Positions 26,967 to 34,137 of a stretch of 64,000 nt of DNA are shown piece after piece. The notes beneath the pieces were generated by a model, which searched no databases, was not told the DNA's origin, and saw nothing but the letters and a program-made list of their open reading frames with translations. The stretch's first letter is position 1. Every line of letters begins with the position of its first letter. Both the position numbers and the translations under genes were made by a program. The stretch comes from CAWBUW01 sp963792075 (GTDB lineage Bacteria; Chloroflexota; Anaerolineae; Anaerolineales; UBA4823): assembly GCA_963792075.1 (NCBI GenBank), contig CAWBUW010000007.1:372001-436000 (forward strand), written 5' to 3'.

Positions 26967-27302
26967 ATGGCGGAATATACAGTTGAAGAGGTAATTTTGA
27001 ATCATGAGAAAGCTTTCCGACCAGAGAAGGCGGAAGGTGTGGATGCAGATGTTCAATACAAATTGACTGGCGAAGAAGGCGGGGATTGGATCATTGGCAT
27101 CCATAACGGCAAATGTACGGTCGCAAAGGGTGTGCATCCTAACCCGAAGATGACGATGACCGCGGACGCACATGAGTTCCGTGACATCTTGCTGGGGAAA
27201 ATGGATGGCATGATGGCTTTCATGCAAGGTAAGCTCCAGCTCCAGGGCGATCTGAACCTGGCAATGAAGCTGACCAGCTTCTTTAAGATGAAGGATAGTT
27301 AA
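26967..27302 (+). CDS. SCP2 sterol-binding domain protein
   Basis: A 111-residue single SCP2 domain, a lipid-binding fold with a hydrophobic tunnel. It has the characteristic acidic/glycine turn and a Met-rich C-terminal helix (GKMDGMMAFMQGKLQLQGD). AAAAGGAG precedes ATG. As the last gene of the beta-oxidation operon it probably binds or presents acyl-CoA or free fatty acids; it is not an enzyme. Confidence -1.
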   Translation: MAEYTVEEVILNHEKAFRPEKAEGVDADVQYKLTGEEGGDWIIGIHNGKCTVAKGVHPNPKMTMTADAHEFRDILLGKMDGMMAFMQGKLQLQGDLNLAMKLTSFFKMKDS

Positions 27303-27304
27303 TA

Positions 27305-27351
27305 ATTTATTGTGAATGGGTGGGGCGTCGCCCCACCCATTCACAAATAAA
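27305..27351. repeat. Palindrome between SCP2 and proS (convergent)
   Basis: GTGAATGGGTGGGGC (27312-27326) pairs perfectly with its complement (27330-27344) around GTC, apex GC-GTC-GC, with A/T-rich flanks that also partly pair. It separates convergent genes and may act as a bidirectional transcription barrier. Confidence -1.
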
Positions 27352-29256
27352 TCATTCGGAGTAGGGTACAGGCAGCACACTGGCGCTTATTTGGGCCTGC
27401 AGCACGGCGATCTCATGCTGCACATGACTCGTCAATTCAACCAGGGGGACCATCACTTTTTCGGCCTGGTCACGGCGTTTGTATTCCACGCAGCCCTGCG
27501 CCAGGCCGCGCTCGCCAACGGTCAATCTGAGCGGCATACCCAGTAGATCGGCGTCGTTGAACTTGACACCTGGCGACTCGACCCGATCATCATATAGGAC
27601 TTCAATCCCCGCTGCGGTCAATTCCTGGTAAATGTGGTCTGCCGCTGCCACGATCTCTGGCTTCTCGCCTTTCCCTGCCAATAGAACCAGGTATACCTGG
27701 AAAGGAGCTACCGTCACCGGCCAGATCAGCCCTGATTCATCGTGGTGCGCTTCGGCGATGCAAGCGAGCAGACGCCCGGTACCAATGCCATACGAGCCCA
27801 TGATTACAGGCTTTTCCTGGCCGTCTTTGTCCTGGAAGCTGCAGCCCAGTGCGGTGGAATAGCGCGTGCCAAGCTTGAAGATATTGCCCACTTCTACACC
27901 GCGCACCGAGCGCAGCGGTGCGCCGCAGCACGGGCAGCCATCGCCGTCTTGCGCAGCAACCAGGTCCGTGACGATGTCTGCCTGGTAATCACGCCCGTAG
28001 TTGACGTTACGCAGGTGGTAACCAGCTTTGTTCGCTCCTGCCACCAGGTTGGGGGAAGTGGTCACCGCGTCGTCCACGATCACAAGGTAAGGCAGCGCCG
28101 CGTTCTCTCGTTTCAAGCCGACCGGCGAAGCATAGCCCGGCTCGGCGCCGACCAGGCGGATCTCGTCTTCTGTCGCAGGACGGAGCTGGCGTGCCCGGAT
28201 GGCGTTGGACAGCTTGGTCTCGTTCACTTCCATATCGCCGCGCACCACGGCAAAGATGAACTTTTCCTCGGTTTTGGTCAGGTCGCTACCCTCCGCCTGG
28301 AGGGTGGCAATTAAGAAAACAGCCTTCGCCGTTTGCGCCTTGCTCACCCCCAGGAAATTAGCCAGCGCCTCGATCGACTTGCAATCCGGGGTAAGAACCA
28401 ACTCCGGGAGTTGGGATGCATCGCCAGCGCCGCCCCGGATTTCTTCTTGCGGGGGTTTGGGGGAAAGGTCGGCGGCAAAGCCGCCGACCTTTCCCCCAAC
28501 GTTTTCTTCTTTCGCCCTGGGGTGGGGGGCAGGGGGCTTGATAAATCGAGCCACCTGCCGGTTGGCTGAATGGCCGCAAGCACCACACAGCATGAGGGTA
28601 TCCTCGCCAATCGGGGTCAGGTACATATATTCGTGCGCCAGTGAGCCGCCCATCATGCCTACATCCGCAGCCACCGAGATCACCTCCAGCCCGCAGCGGT
28701 GGAAGATGTTGAAATATGCCTGGTAATGGGCGCGGTACTGCTTGTCCAGGCCTTTCCAGTCCGCATCGAGGGAGTAAGAATCCTTCATGGTGAATTCGCG
28801 TGCCCGGATCAACCCGGCGCGAGGGCGCGGATCATCGCGCCATTTGGGTTGGATGTGGTAGAGCAGTTGGGGCAGTTGGCGGTAAGAGCGCACTTCCTTG
28901 CGTACCAGGTCAGCAACCACTTCTTCGTGTGTCATCGCCAACACCATATCGCGCTCGGCGCGGTCCTGGAAGCGTCCTAATTCAGCGTCAATCTGCTGCC
29001 AGCGGCCTGTTTCACGCCACAGGTCGGCGGGATGCACAATGGGCATATGGATCTCTTGCCCGCCGATGGCGTTGATTTCCTGGCGCAAGATGTTCTCAAC
29101 TTTATCCAGGGCGCGGCGCCCCAGGTGCAGGTAGGTGAATACCCCGGCGGCAAGCTGGCGGATATACCCGGCGCGCAGCAAGAGCTGGTGACTGACGACT
29201 TCGGCCTCGGAAGGCGCCTCGCGCAAAGTCTGGCTGAACATGTGGCTCATTCTCAT
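27352..29256 (-). CDS. proS: Prolyl-tRNA synthetase
   Basis: A 634-residue class II synthetase of the bacterial type with an INS editing domain. Class II motifs are visible (QEIHMPIVHPADLW, RPRAGLIRAREFTMKDSYS, GSYGIGTGRLL), followed by the anticodon-binding domain. The start MRMSHMFSQTL at 29256 has AGAGGAAA upstream; the frame to 29313 would translate a hairpin. Between the catalytic core and the editing domain lies a tract (KVGGFAADLSPKPP) encoded by a perfect 20-bp palindrome at 28457-28499. Upstream is a proline-rich leader peptide and a terminator, so expression is probably attenuated. Confidence -1.
   Translation of the reverse strand: MRMSHMFSQTLREAPSEAEVVSHQLLLRAGYIRQLAAGVFTYLHLGRRALDKVENILRQEINAIGGQEIHMPIVHPADLWRETGRWQQIDAELGRFQDRAERDMVLAMTHEEVVADLVRKEVRSYRQLPQLLYHIQPKWRDDPRPRAGLIRAREFTMKDSYSLDADWKGLDKQYRAHYQAYFNIFHRCGLEVISVAADVGMMGGSLAHEYMYLTPIGEDTLMLCGACGHSANRQVARFIKPPAPHPRAKEENVGGKVGGFAADLSPKPPQEEIRGGAGDASQLPELVLTPDCKSIEALANFLGVSKAQTAKAVFLIATLQAEGSDLTKTEEKFIFAVVRGDMEVNETKLSNAIRARQLRPATEDEIRLVGAEPGYASPVGLKRENAALPYLVIVDDAVTTSPNLVAGANKAGYHLRNVNYGRDYQADIVTDLVAAQDGDGCPCCGAPLRSVRGVEVGNIFKLGTRYSTALGCSFQDKDGQEKPVIMGSYGIGTGRLLACIAEAHHDESGLIWPVTVAPFQVYLVLLAGKGEKPEIVAAADHIYQELTAAGIEVLYDDRVESPGVKFNDADLLGMPLRLTVGERGLAQGCVEYKRRDQAEKVMVPLVELTSHVQHEIAVLQAQISASVLPVPYSE
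28457..28499. repeat. Perfect 20-bp-stem palindrome inside proS
   Basis: Arms 28457-28476 and 28480-28499 are fully complementary around AAA (apex GC-AAA-GC). The same architecture is otherwise found between genes. The frame remains open through it. Confidence -1.
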
Positions 29257-29275
29257 AGCGTATTTCCTCTCTTTT

Positions 29276-29313
29276 TGTATGGTTGTGTGTGTGAAGCTCG
29301 CACAACCATACAA
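29276..29313. repeat. Palindrome in the proS 5' UTR
   Basis: TTGTATGGTTGTG pairs with CGCACAACCATACAA around a loop containing GTGAAGC. It lies between the leader terminator and the proS start codon. Confidence -1.
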
Positions 29314-29318
29314 GCTTA

Positions 29319-29353
29319 ATAAAAAACGACGCTCTCCGGGTTTCGGAGAGCGC
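29319..29353 (-). terminator. Terminator in the proS leader
   Basis: On the minus strand CGCTCTCCG pairs with CGGAGAGCG, followed by TCGTTTTTTATT. It lies between the leader ORF (ending 29377) and proS. Confidence -1.
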
Positions 29354-29376
29354 TGGTTGGATATCGAGAGTTATTC

Positions 29377-29457
29377 TTATCCGCCCAACCCAAAACAGCC
29401 GAAAGCCCGGGGGGACTTGCGGAGCGTAGGGGTAGGGGACGGGAGGTAAACATTCAT
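29377..29457 (-). CDS. Proline-rich leader peptide of proS (26 residues)
   Basis: The ORF begins MNVYLPSPTPTLRKSP, with four Pro codons (CCG, CCT, CCT, CCC) in its first 16 positions, and ends CFGLGG before TAA. It lies between a consensus promoter and an intrinsic terminator that precede proS. The start codon is 9 bases after the -10 box, so the mRNA is nearly leaderless and no Shine-Dalgarno is possible. Stalling at Pro codons when prolyl-tRNA is scarce would be expected to disturb terminator formation. The exact antiterminator is not clear; GGTTGG/CCAACC (29355-29390) forms a helix just before the terminator. Confidence -1.
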   Translation of the reverse strand: MNVYLPSPTPTLRKSPRAFGCFGLGG

Positions 29458-29466
29458 CGTAGCGTA

Positions 29467-29495
29467 AGTTTACCCCTGGCATGAGGGGGTGTCAA
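29467..29495 (-). promoter_or_regulatory. Promoter of the proS leader
   Basis: On the minus strand TTGACA (29495-29490) and TAAACT (29472-29467) with a 17-base spacer. It lies just past the nadB stop, giving proS its own transcription. Confidence -1.
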
Positions 29496-29504
29496 TAGGG
29501 TTGG

Positions 29505-31133
29505 TTATTCAACCCCGCTTAATTTTGGGAGCTGGTCAGGCGCAGGGTGCGCAGAAGGGCCCTCAGGGCGGCTGTCCTCGCGGTAGTGACTGCCGCGGCT
29601 GGTGCGGTTGGCATGGGCTGCCATAGCGACGATCAGCGCAGCCTGCGCCCCATTGCGCAGTCCGATCAGGTTGTCGTCCAGGCGGGTCTTGCGGTAGAAA
29701 TCTTCAATATCCAGCCACAGGTGACGCAGCTCACGGATGGCGCGGTTAAGGCGGTATTCGCTGCGTACCAGCCCCACGTAATGCCACATCAGGTTGCGGA
29801 TGGTCTGCATGTCGCCCTGGATCAAAGTAGGGTCAGCGGCGTAGATCAGGCCGCTGTCATCCCAGGCAGGGACAGCGCTTTCCAACAGGGGACTCGCAAC
29901 GGGCTGTTGGCGGATATCCTGGGCGGCGCGATCACCCCATACTAGGCCCTCCAGCAGCGAAGTGGAGGCCAGGCGGTTGGCACCGTGCAGGCCGGTGCAC
30001 GAGACCTCGCCGGCAGCATACAGGCCGGGCAGCGTGGTCCGGCCCCATAAATCCACCAGCACGCCACCGCAGAAGTAGTGGGCGGCAGGCACGACCGGGA
30101 TGGGCTGCCGGGTGATATCCAGGTTTTCAGACATGCAATGTCCATAGATTTTGGGGAAGCGTGTACGGATGAACTCTGCCGGGCGGCGAGTAGCAATATC
30201 CAGCAGTACGTAAGGATAGCCGTGTTCCAGCATTTCCCAATAAATAGAACGGGCAACCACGTCTCGCGGCGCCAAGTCTTTCCATTCGGGCGAATAGCGC
30301 TGCATGAAAGGCTCACCCTGCGGTGTGAGCAAGATGCCGCCTTCGCCGCGCACAGCTTCACTGATCAGGAAGCGCGTCAAGCCGGGGGAGGACATGGCGG
30401 TGGGATGGAACTGGATGTACTCGGTGTTGACCACGCGCGCGCCAGCGCGGTAAGCCATTGCCAGCCCGTCGCCGCGTGCGCCAGGCGGGTTGGTGGTGTT
30501 GAGAAAAATCTGCCCCAGCCCGCCGGCAGCCAGGATAGTATTACGCGCCAGCACCGGCTCTACCTTGTGCGTGGCCTGGTCGAAGACGTATGCGCCGTGG
30601 CAGGTGATCGGCTGGTATATGCTGAGCGGATCGAGGGCATGGTGCGGGAAGGTGATCAGGTCTACGACCGTACAGCCGGTGAGCAGCTTGATGTTAGGTT
30701 GTTTTTCGATCATGCGCAGCAGTGTATTCTGGATCGCCTGGCCGGTGCCGTCGCCTACATGCAGGATACGCCGCCGGGAGTGGGCTGCTTCCAGGCCATA
30801 CTGGAGCTTGCCGCTGGGGTCGAGGTCGAATGCCAACCCGCCACGCTGGATCAGCAGATCATGCACCAGGCGCGGCCCGGCCTCGGCGAGCAGTTCTACC
30901 GCCGGCGGATACGAGATACCTGCGCCGGCATTGAGCACGTCTTCGGCCAGCAACTCAGCGTCATCGTCATTGCCTCGGGAGACAATCCCGCCCTGGGCAT
31001 AAGCGGTGTTTGCTTCAACAGGTTGGAGCGTACGAGTCAGCAGTGTCACCTGGCGTTGAGAATCCACCGCGAGCTGCAGCGCTGCCGTCGCGCCGGCAAT
31101 ACCACAACCGATAATCAAGGTGTCTGTTTGCAT
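29505..31133 (-). CDS. nadB: L-aspartate oxidase
   Basis: A 542-residue flavoprotein oxidising L-aspartate to iminoaspartate, the first step of de novo NAD synthesis. The FAD motif is IIGCGIAGATAA at the N-terminus; AQGGIVSRGNDDDAELLAEDV and HGANRLASTSLLEGLVWG are the family signatures, shared with the succinate dehydrogenase flavoprotein family. A C-terminal helical bundle follows. The start is 15 bases after the nadA stop. It feeds iminoaspartate to NadA. Confidence -1.
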   Translation of the reverse strand: MQTDTLIIGCGIAGATAALQLAVDSQRQVTLLTRTLQPVEANTAYAQGGIVSRGNDDDAELLAEDVLNAGAGISYPPAVELLAEAGPRLVHDLLIQRGGLAFDLDPSGKLQYGLEAAHSRRRILHVGDGTGQAIQNTLLRMIEKQPNIKLLTGCTVVDLITFPHHALDPLSIYQPITCHGAYVFDQATHKVEPVLARNTILAAGGLGQIFLNTTNPPGARGDGLAMAYRAGARVVNTEYIQFHPTAMSSPGLTRFLISEAVRGEGGILLTPQGEPFMQRYSPEWKDLAPRDVVARSIYWEMLEHGYPYVLLDIATRRPAEFIRTRFPKIYGHCMSENLDITRQPIPVVPAAHYFCGGVLVDLWGRTTLPGLYAAGEVSCTGLHGANRLASTSLLEGLVWGDRAAQDIRQQPVASPLLESAVPAWDDSGLIYAADPTLIQGDMQTIRNLMWHYVGLVRSEYRLNRAIRELRHLWLDIEDFYRKTRLDDNLIGLRNGAQAALIVAMAAHANRTSRGSHYREDSRPEGPSAHPAPDQLPKLSGVE

Positions 31134-31148
31134 GGCTTTTGGGTTTCA

Positions 31149-32187
31149 TCAACCAATCTGGATCATTCGTTCGACCGCTCGCGCGGCGCGCAGGCGGATT
31201 GATTCTTCGACTTCGATTACGTAGCGGTTAAGCTGTAGAGATTTCAGCGTATCTTCCAGCGTGATCTGGTTCATGTGCGGGCAGCGTACTGTGCACAGGC
31301 GCAGCATTTCTTTGTCGGGATATGCCGCAGCGATGTTGTCGCCCATCGAGCACTCGGTCAGTAGCAGATACTGCGGTGCATGCGATTTCTCGATGTAGCG
31401 AATCATCTCACTGGTGCTGCCGGACATATCCGAGGCTGCCACCACTTCCGGAGAGCATTCCGGGTGTGTCAGGATGACTACCTCGGGGAACTGCTGGCGG
31501 ATCGAGCGGATATCTTCAACGCTGTACTTCTCGTGCACTTCGCAGCGCCCGCGCCAACCCACCAATTGGAAATCTAGATCTGTCTCGCTGCCTGGCAGCG
31601 CCGGGCCTGCAAGGCTGGGAAAGATAATATGCTTGCCCGTTTCACGGGCGACATTACGCGCCAGGTACTCATCCGGCAGGAAGATGACCGTCTGAGAGCC
31701 AAACGACTCGACCACTGCCACGGCGTTGCCCGAAGTGCAGCATACGTCGGATTCTGCCTTTACATCCGCGTAGGTATTGACGTAGGTCACGACCGGAACG
31801 CCGGGGAAGCGTGCCTTCAACTGGCGCACATCTTCGGCAGTGATGGAAGCCGCCAGCGAGCAGCCCGCTTTCTCAGAAGGCAGCAGTACGGTGCGGGTGG
31901 GGTTGAGGATCTTGGCGGTCTCAGCCATGAACTTGACCCCGCAAAAAACGATGATGTCTTTGTCCGTTTTGGCAGCCATGCGGGAGAGGTAGAGCGAGTC
32001 GCCCACGTAGTCGGGGATGGTGTGGTACAGCGCCGGCTCCATATAATTGTGCCCCAGGATTACGGCATTTTTCTCTTTTTAAGCTGGTTGATCCGCTCCA
32101 CATACTCTGCCTTGATGCGTAGCTCTACATCCGGCACCACCTTAGATAGTTTTTCCTTCATCATCTCATAAGTATTTTCGATACTCA
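31149..32187 (-). CDS. nadA: Quinolinate synthase NadA, 5' end interrupted by a one-base deletion
   Basis: NadA condenses iminoaspartate and DHAP to quinolinate with a [4Fe-4S] cluster. The cluster cysteines are seen in DVCCTSGNA, HPECSP and CTVRCPHMN. The longest uninterrupted frame starts at 32042 (MEPALYHTIPDYVGDSL), which lacks the family N-terminus. That N-terminus is present just upstream in another frame, starting MSIENTYEMMKEKL at 32187 and running to NQLKK. Adding one A to the A5 run (plus T run 32076-32080) restores LKKEKNAVILGHNYMEP, the conserved family sequence. It is therefore a frameshift or a base-calling error. The gene sits between nadC and nadB. Confidence -1.
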
Positions 32188-32314
32188 TTCTTAATCCTTA
32201 TCGGTTGCTCACATTCGGGTAAAGCGCGAACGCGAACACGACTAAATTCTTTTCGGGTGGTTTCTCGCAGGTCAATTGTGAGATTAACCACATATTGTTA
32301 TACTTACACTAAGT

Positions 32315-33235
32315 TTACCGCAATCGCATTGAGATGTCAAGGACTGGCGCCGAATGGGTCAGCGCGCCCGCTGAAATGAAATCCACGCCTGTTTCGGCGA
32401 TAGCGCGCACAGTATCCAGGCGCACATTGCCTGAGGCTTCCAGCTTAATGCGCCCTGCGGTGATCTCGACTGCCTGGCGCATGGTTTCCAGGTCCATGTT
32501 ATCCAGCATGATACGCTCTACGGGCAGCTCCAACGCCGTGCGCAGCTCCTCCAGGTCTTTGACCTCCACCTCGATAGGGTAGCGGCTGCCAAAGCGCTGG
32601 CGGGCCGCACTCACTGCCTGGTGGATACCGCCCGCACCATCGATGTGGTTGTCTTTGATCAGGATCATATCGTACAGCCCGGCGCGGTGGTTGGAGCAGC
32701 CACCCATGCGCACAGCATATTTATCCAGATGGCGCAGGCCGGGTGCAGTCTTGCGTGTGTCCAGCACTGTGGCAGCCGTCCCGGCGACCGTCTCGGCAAA
32801 GCGGTGCGCCAGCGTGGCGATCCCTGACAACCGCCCGAGGTAGTTTAGCGCGGTGCGTTCTGCAGCTAATAAGGAGCGTCCTGGACCGTCCACCGTGCAC
32901 AGCAGCGTGCCGGGGGTGACCACCGTTCCGTCTTGCACCAGCGCGGTGAACTGGATAGCCGGGTCCACCAGGAAAAAAATAGCCTGCGCCACCGGCAGCC
33001 CGGCGATCACCCCGGCTGCTTTTGCGGTGATGCGCCCGTGCAGCGTGGTGCTCTCGGGCAGAGTGGCCAGGCTGGTGATGTCACCCTGGGCAGGCGATTC
33101 CCAGATACGGGCATAGTCCGCGGCTGCGTCCAGGTCTTCAGCCAGCGAGAGTTGAAAGATCGCCAGCACCGCCGGGTGCTGCAATTCTTTGGGCAGCAGC
33201 GCCAGCGCAGAAGTCAGATGAGAGGTGGGGTCCAT
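32315..33235 (-). CDS. nadC: Nicotinate-nucleotide pyrophosphorylase (quinolinate phosphoribosyltransferase)
   Basis: A 306-residue enzyme converting quinolinate and PRPP to nicotinate mononucleotide. GDITS near the N-terminus, the RKTAPGLRHLDKYAVRMGG substrate loop and VEVEVKDLEEL are family hallmarks. The start MDPTSHL at 33235 has AAGGAGC upstream; the frame to 33274 is longer but lacks a Shine-Dalgarno. It is the first gene of the nadC-nadA-nadB cluster. The gap to nadA (32188-32314) holds no gene and no clear operator. Confidence -1.
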   Translation of the reverse strand: MDPTSHLTSALALLPKELQHPAVLAIFQLSLAEDLDAAADYARIWESPAQGDITSLATLPESTTLHGRITAKAAGVIAGLPVAQAIFFLVDPAIQFTALVQDGTVVTPGTLLCTVDGPGRSLLAAERTALNYLGRLSGIATLAHRFAETVAGTAATVLDTRKTAPGLRHLDKYAVRMGGCSNHRAGLYDMILIKDNHIDGAGGIHQAVSAARQRFGSRYPIEVEVKDLEELRTALELPVERIMLDNMDLETMRQAVEITAGRIKLEASGNVRLDTVRAIAETGVDFISAGALTHSAPVLDISMRLR

Positions 33236-33287
33236 TTTGTGCTCCTTGTCTTTGATGGGGTACAGGCTGTTCAAAAAGGACTTTATC

Positions 33288-33324
33288 GTGGTGTTCCCCC
33301 CCCACTTGTGGGGGGGAACACCAC
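33288..33324. repeat. Palindrome upstream of nadC
   Basis: GTGGTGTTCCCCC pairs with GGGGGAACACCAC; the C8 and G7 runs differ by one base. It is preceded by CAGGCTGTTCAAAAAGGA, similar to the left flank of family copies at 3249 and 19515. Confidence -1.
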
Positions 33325-33343
33325 AAAAACCCCTTTCTGTGTC

Positions 33344-33372
33344 GGGAGCTGTCCCCGTTTGGGACAGCTCCT
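33344..33372. repeat. Short hairpin upstream of nadC
   Basis: GGAGCTGTCCC and GGGACAGCTCC flank a short loop. GGGACAGCTCC resembles the GGGACAGCCCC arm at 33684. Confidence -1.
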
Positions 33373-33390
33373 GCCATTTTATAAAAGTAT

Positions 33391-33420
33391 AGCACCTCCT
33401 GCTGTAACGCAGGAGGTGCT
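33391..33420. repeat. 12-bp-stem hairpin upstream of nadC
   Basis: AGCACCTCCTGC and GCAGGAGGTGCT pair perfectly around TGTAAC; on the minus strand it is followed by TATACTTTTATAAAA, which could be promoter-like or a weak U-tract. Confidence -1.
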
Positions 33421-33525
33421 GGATTTGAGTTATGTCATTCAGAAACAGGTCTTATCGGCTGCCTCCTATGATGAAAATGGTTTATATATGTGTTTCGATT
33501 TCAGTGGGCACCTCCTTTCGGGGAT

Positions 33526-33568
33526 TTTGGTGGATGGTATGGGGCTCTGCCCCATACCATCCACCAAA
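33526..33568. repeat. Perfect 20-bp-stem palindrome
   Basis: Arms 33526-33545 and 33549-33568 are perfectly complementary around TCT (apex GC-TCT-GC). It begins TTTGGTGG and ends CCACCAAA. Region 33236-33729 holds five such hairpins and no convincing gene. Confidence -1.
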
Positions 33569-33647
33569 TCTTTATAGTATTATTATACGAGATAATCCTA
33601 TGAAAAGTCTATGAATTTGCTGAGAATCAAATATAATTGGGGAATTC

Positions 33648-33702
33648 GACATGGATGGGGCTGTCCTGAAAACTACCTTTTTGGGACAGCCCCATCCATG
33701 TC
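33648..33702. repeat. 19-bp-stem hairpin with 17-nt loop
   Basis: Arms 33648-33666 and 33684-33702 are perfectly complementary; the loop is TGAAAACTACCTTTTTG. It lies 28 bases before the start of the next gene. Confidence -1.
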
Positions 33703-33729
33703 ACCCTTCTGGAGGATTTTTGAGTTCGA

Positions 33730-34137
33730 GTGATTAAACAAGATTCGGCCAGCAAAGAACGCACGCGCCTGCTGCGTTCTGTAGTGTTGGCATTGCGCGA
33801 ACTCATGCGCCAGAGCGAGCCGGACGCCAGCACGCGCGACCTGGTGGCTTACCTGGCGTTGGCGTTAGATGCTGTGGCCGATTCGGTCGAAGCTTCGGTT
33901 ATCCCGTGGGAAAAACGGGATTATTGGGTCAAGGCGGATAAATTTCGCATGGAATGGAGCTGGTCGCGCCGCCTGGGGCTGGCTTTGCGCCAGGCTGTCC
34001 TGGCCGAGGATTGGGTCACTGTGGCACAGACTGCTGCGCAGGTGACAATGAAGGTGAACAGCGTCAAGGTACCGCAGCGACACAACCTGGGTACGCCCTG
34101 GGTGGGCGCATTTGAGCACCTGCGGCAGATCACTTAA
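33730..34137 (+). CDS. Hypothetical protein, 135 residues, helical
   Basis: The frame starts with GTG (MIKQDSASKERTRLLRS) with GGAGG 14 bases upstream. The protein appears largely alpha-helical, rich in Arg, Leu and Trp, with no signal peptide, membrane segment or cofactor motif. The C-terminal part (VKVPQRHNLGTPWVGAFEHLRQ) looks ordered. I do not recognise it. It overlaps the end of hyuB by 8 bases in convergent orientation. The absence of overlapping homology and the good coding signal make it a probable real gene. Confidence -1.
   Translation: MIKQDSASKERTRLLRSVVLALRELMRQSEPDASTRDLVAYLALALDAVADSVEASVIPWEKRDYWVKADKFRMEWSWSRRLGLALRQAVLAEDWVTVAQTAAQVTMKVNSVKVPQRHNLGTPWVGAFEHLRQIT

Noticed and set aside
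30078..31202. Long plus-strand ORF (374 codons) opposite nadB
   Set aside because: It is the antisense shadow of a well-supported L-aspartate oxidase; no motif, no ribosome site, Arg/His/Gln-rich composition typical of a reverse frame.
33432..33614. 60-codon plus-strand ORF between nadC and the next gene
   Set aside because: It reads through a perfect palindrome, has no Shine-Dalgarno and no resemblance to a protein family.
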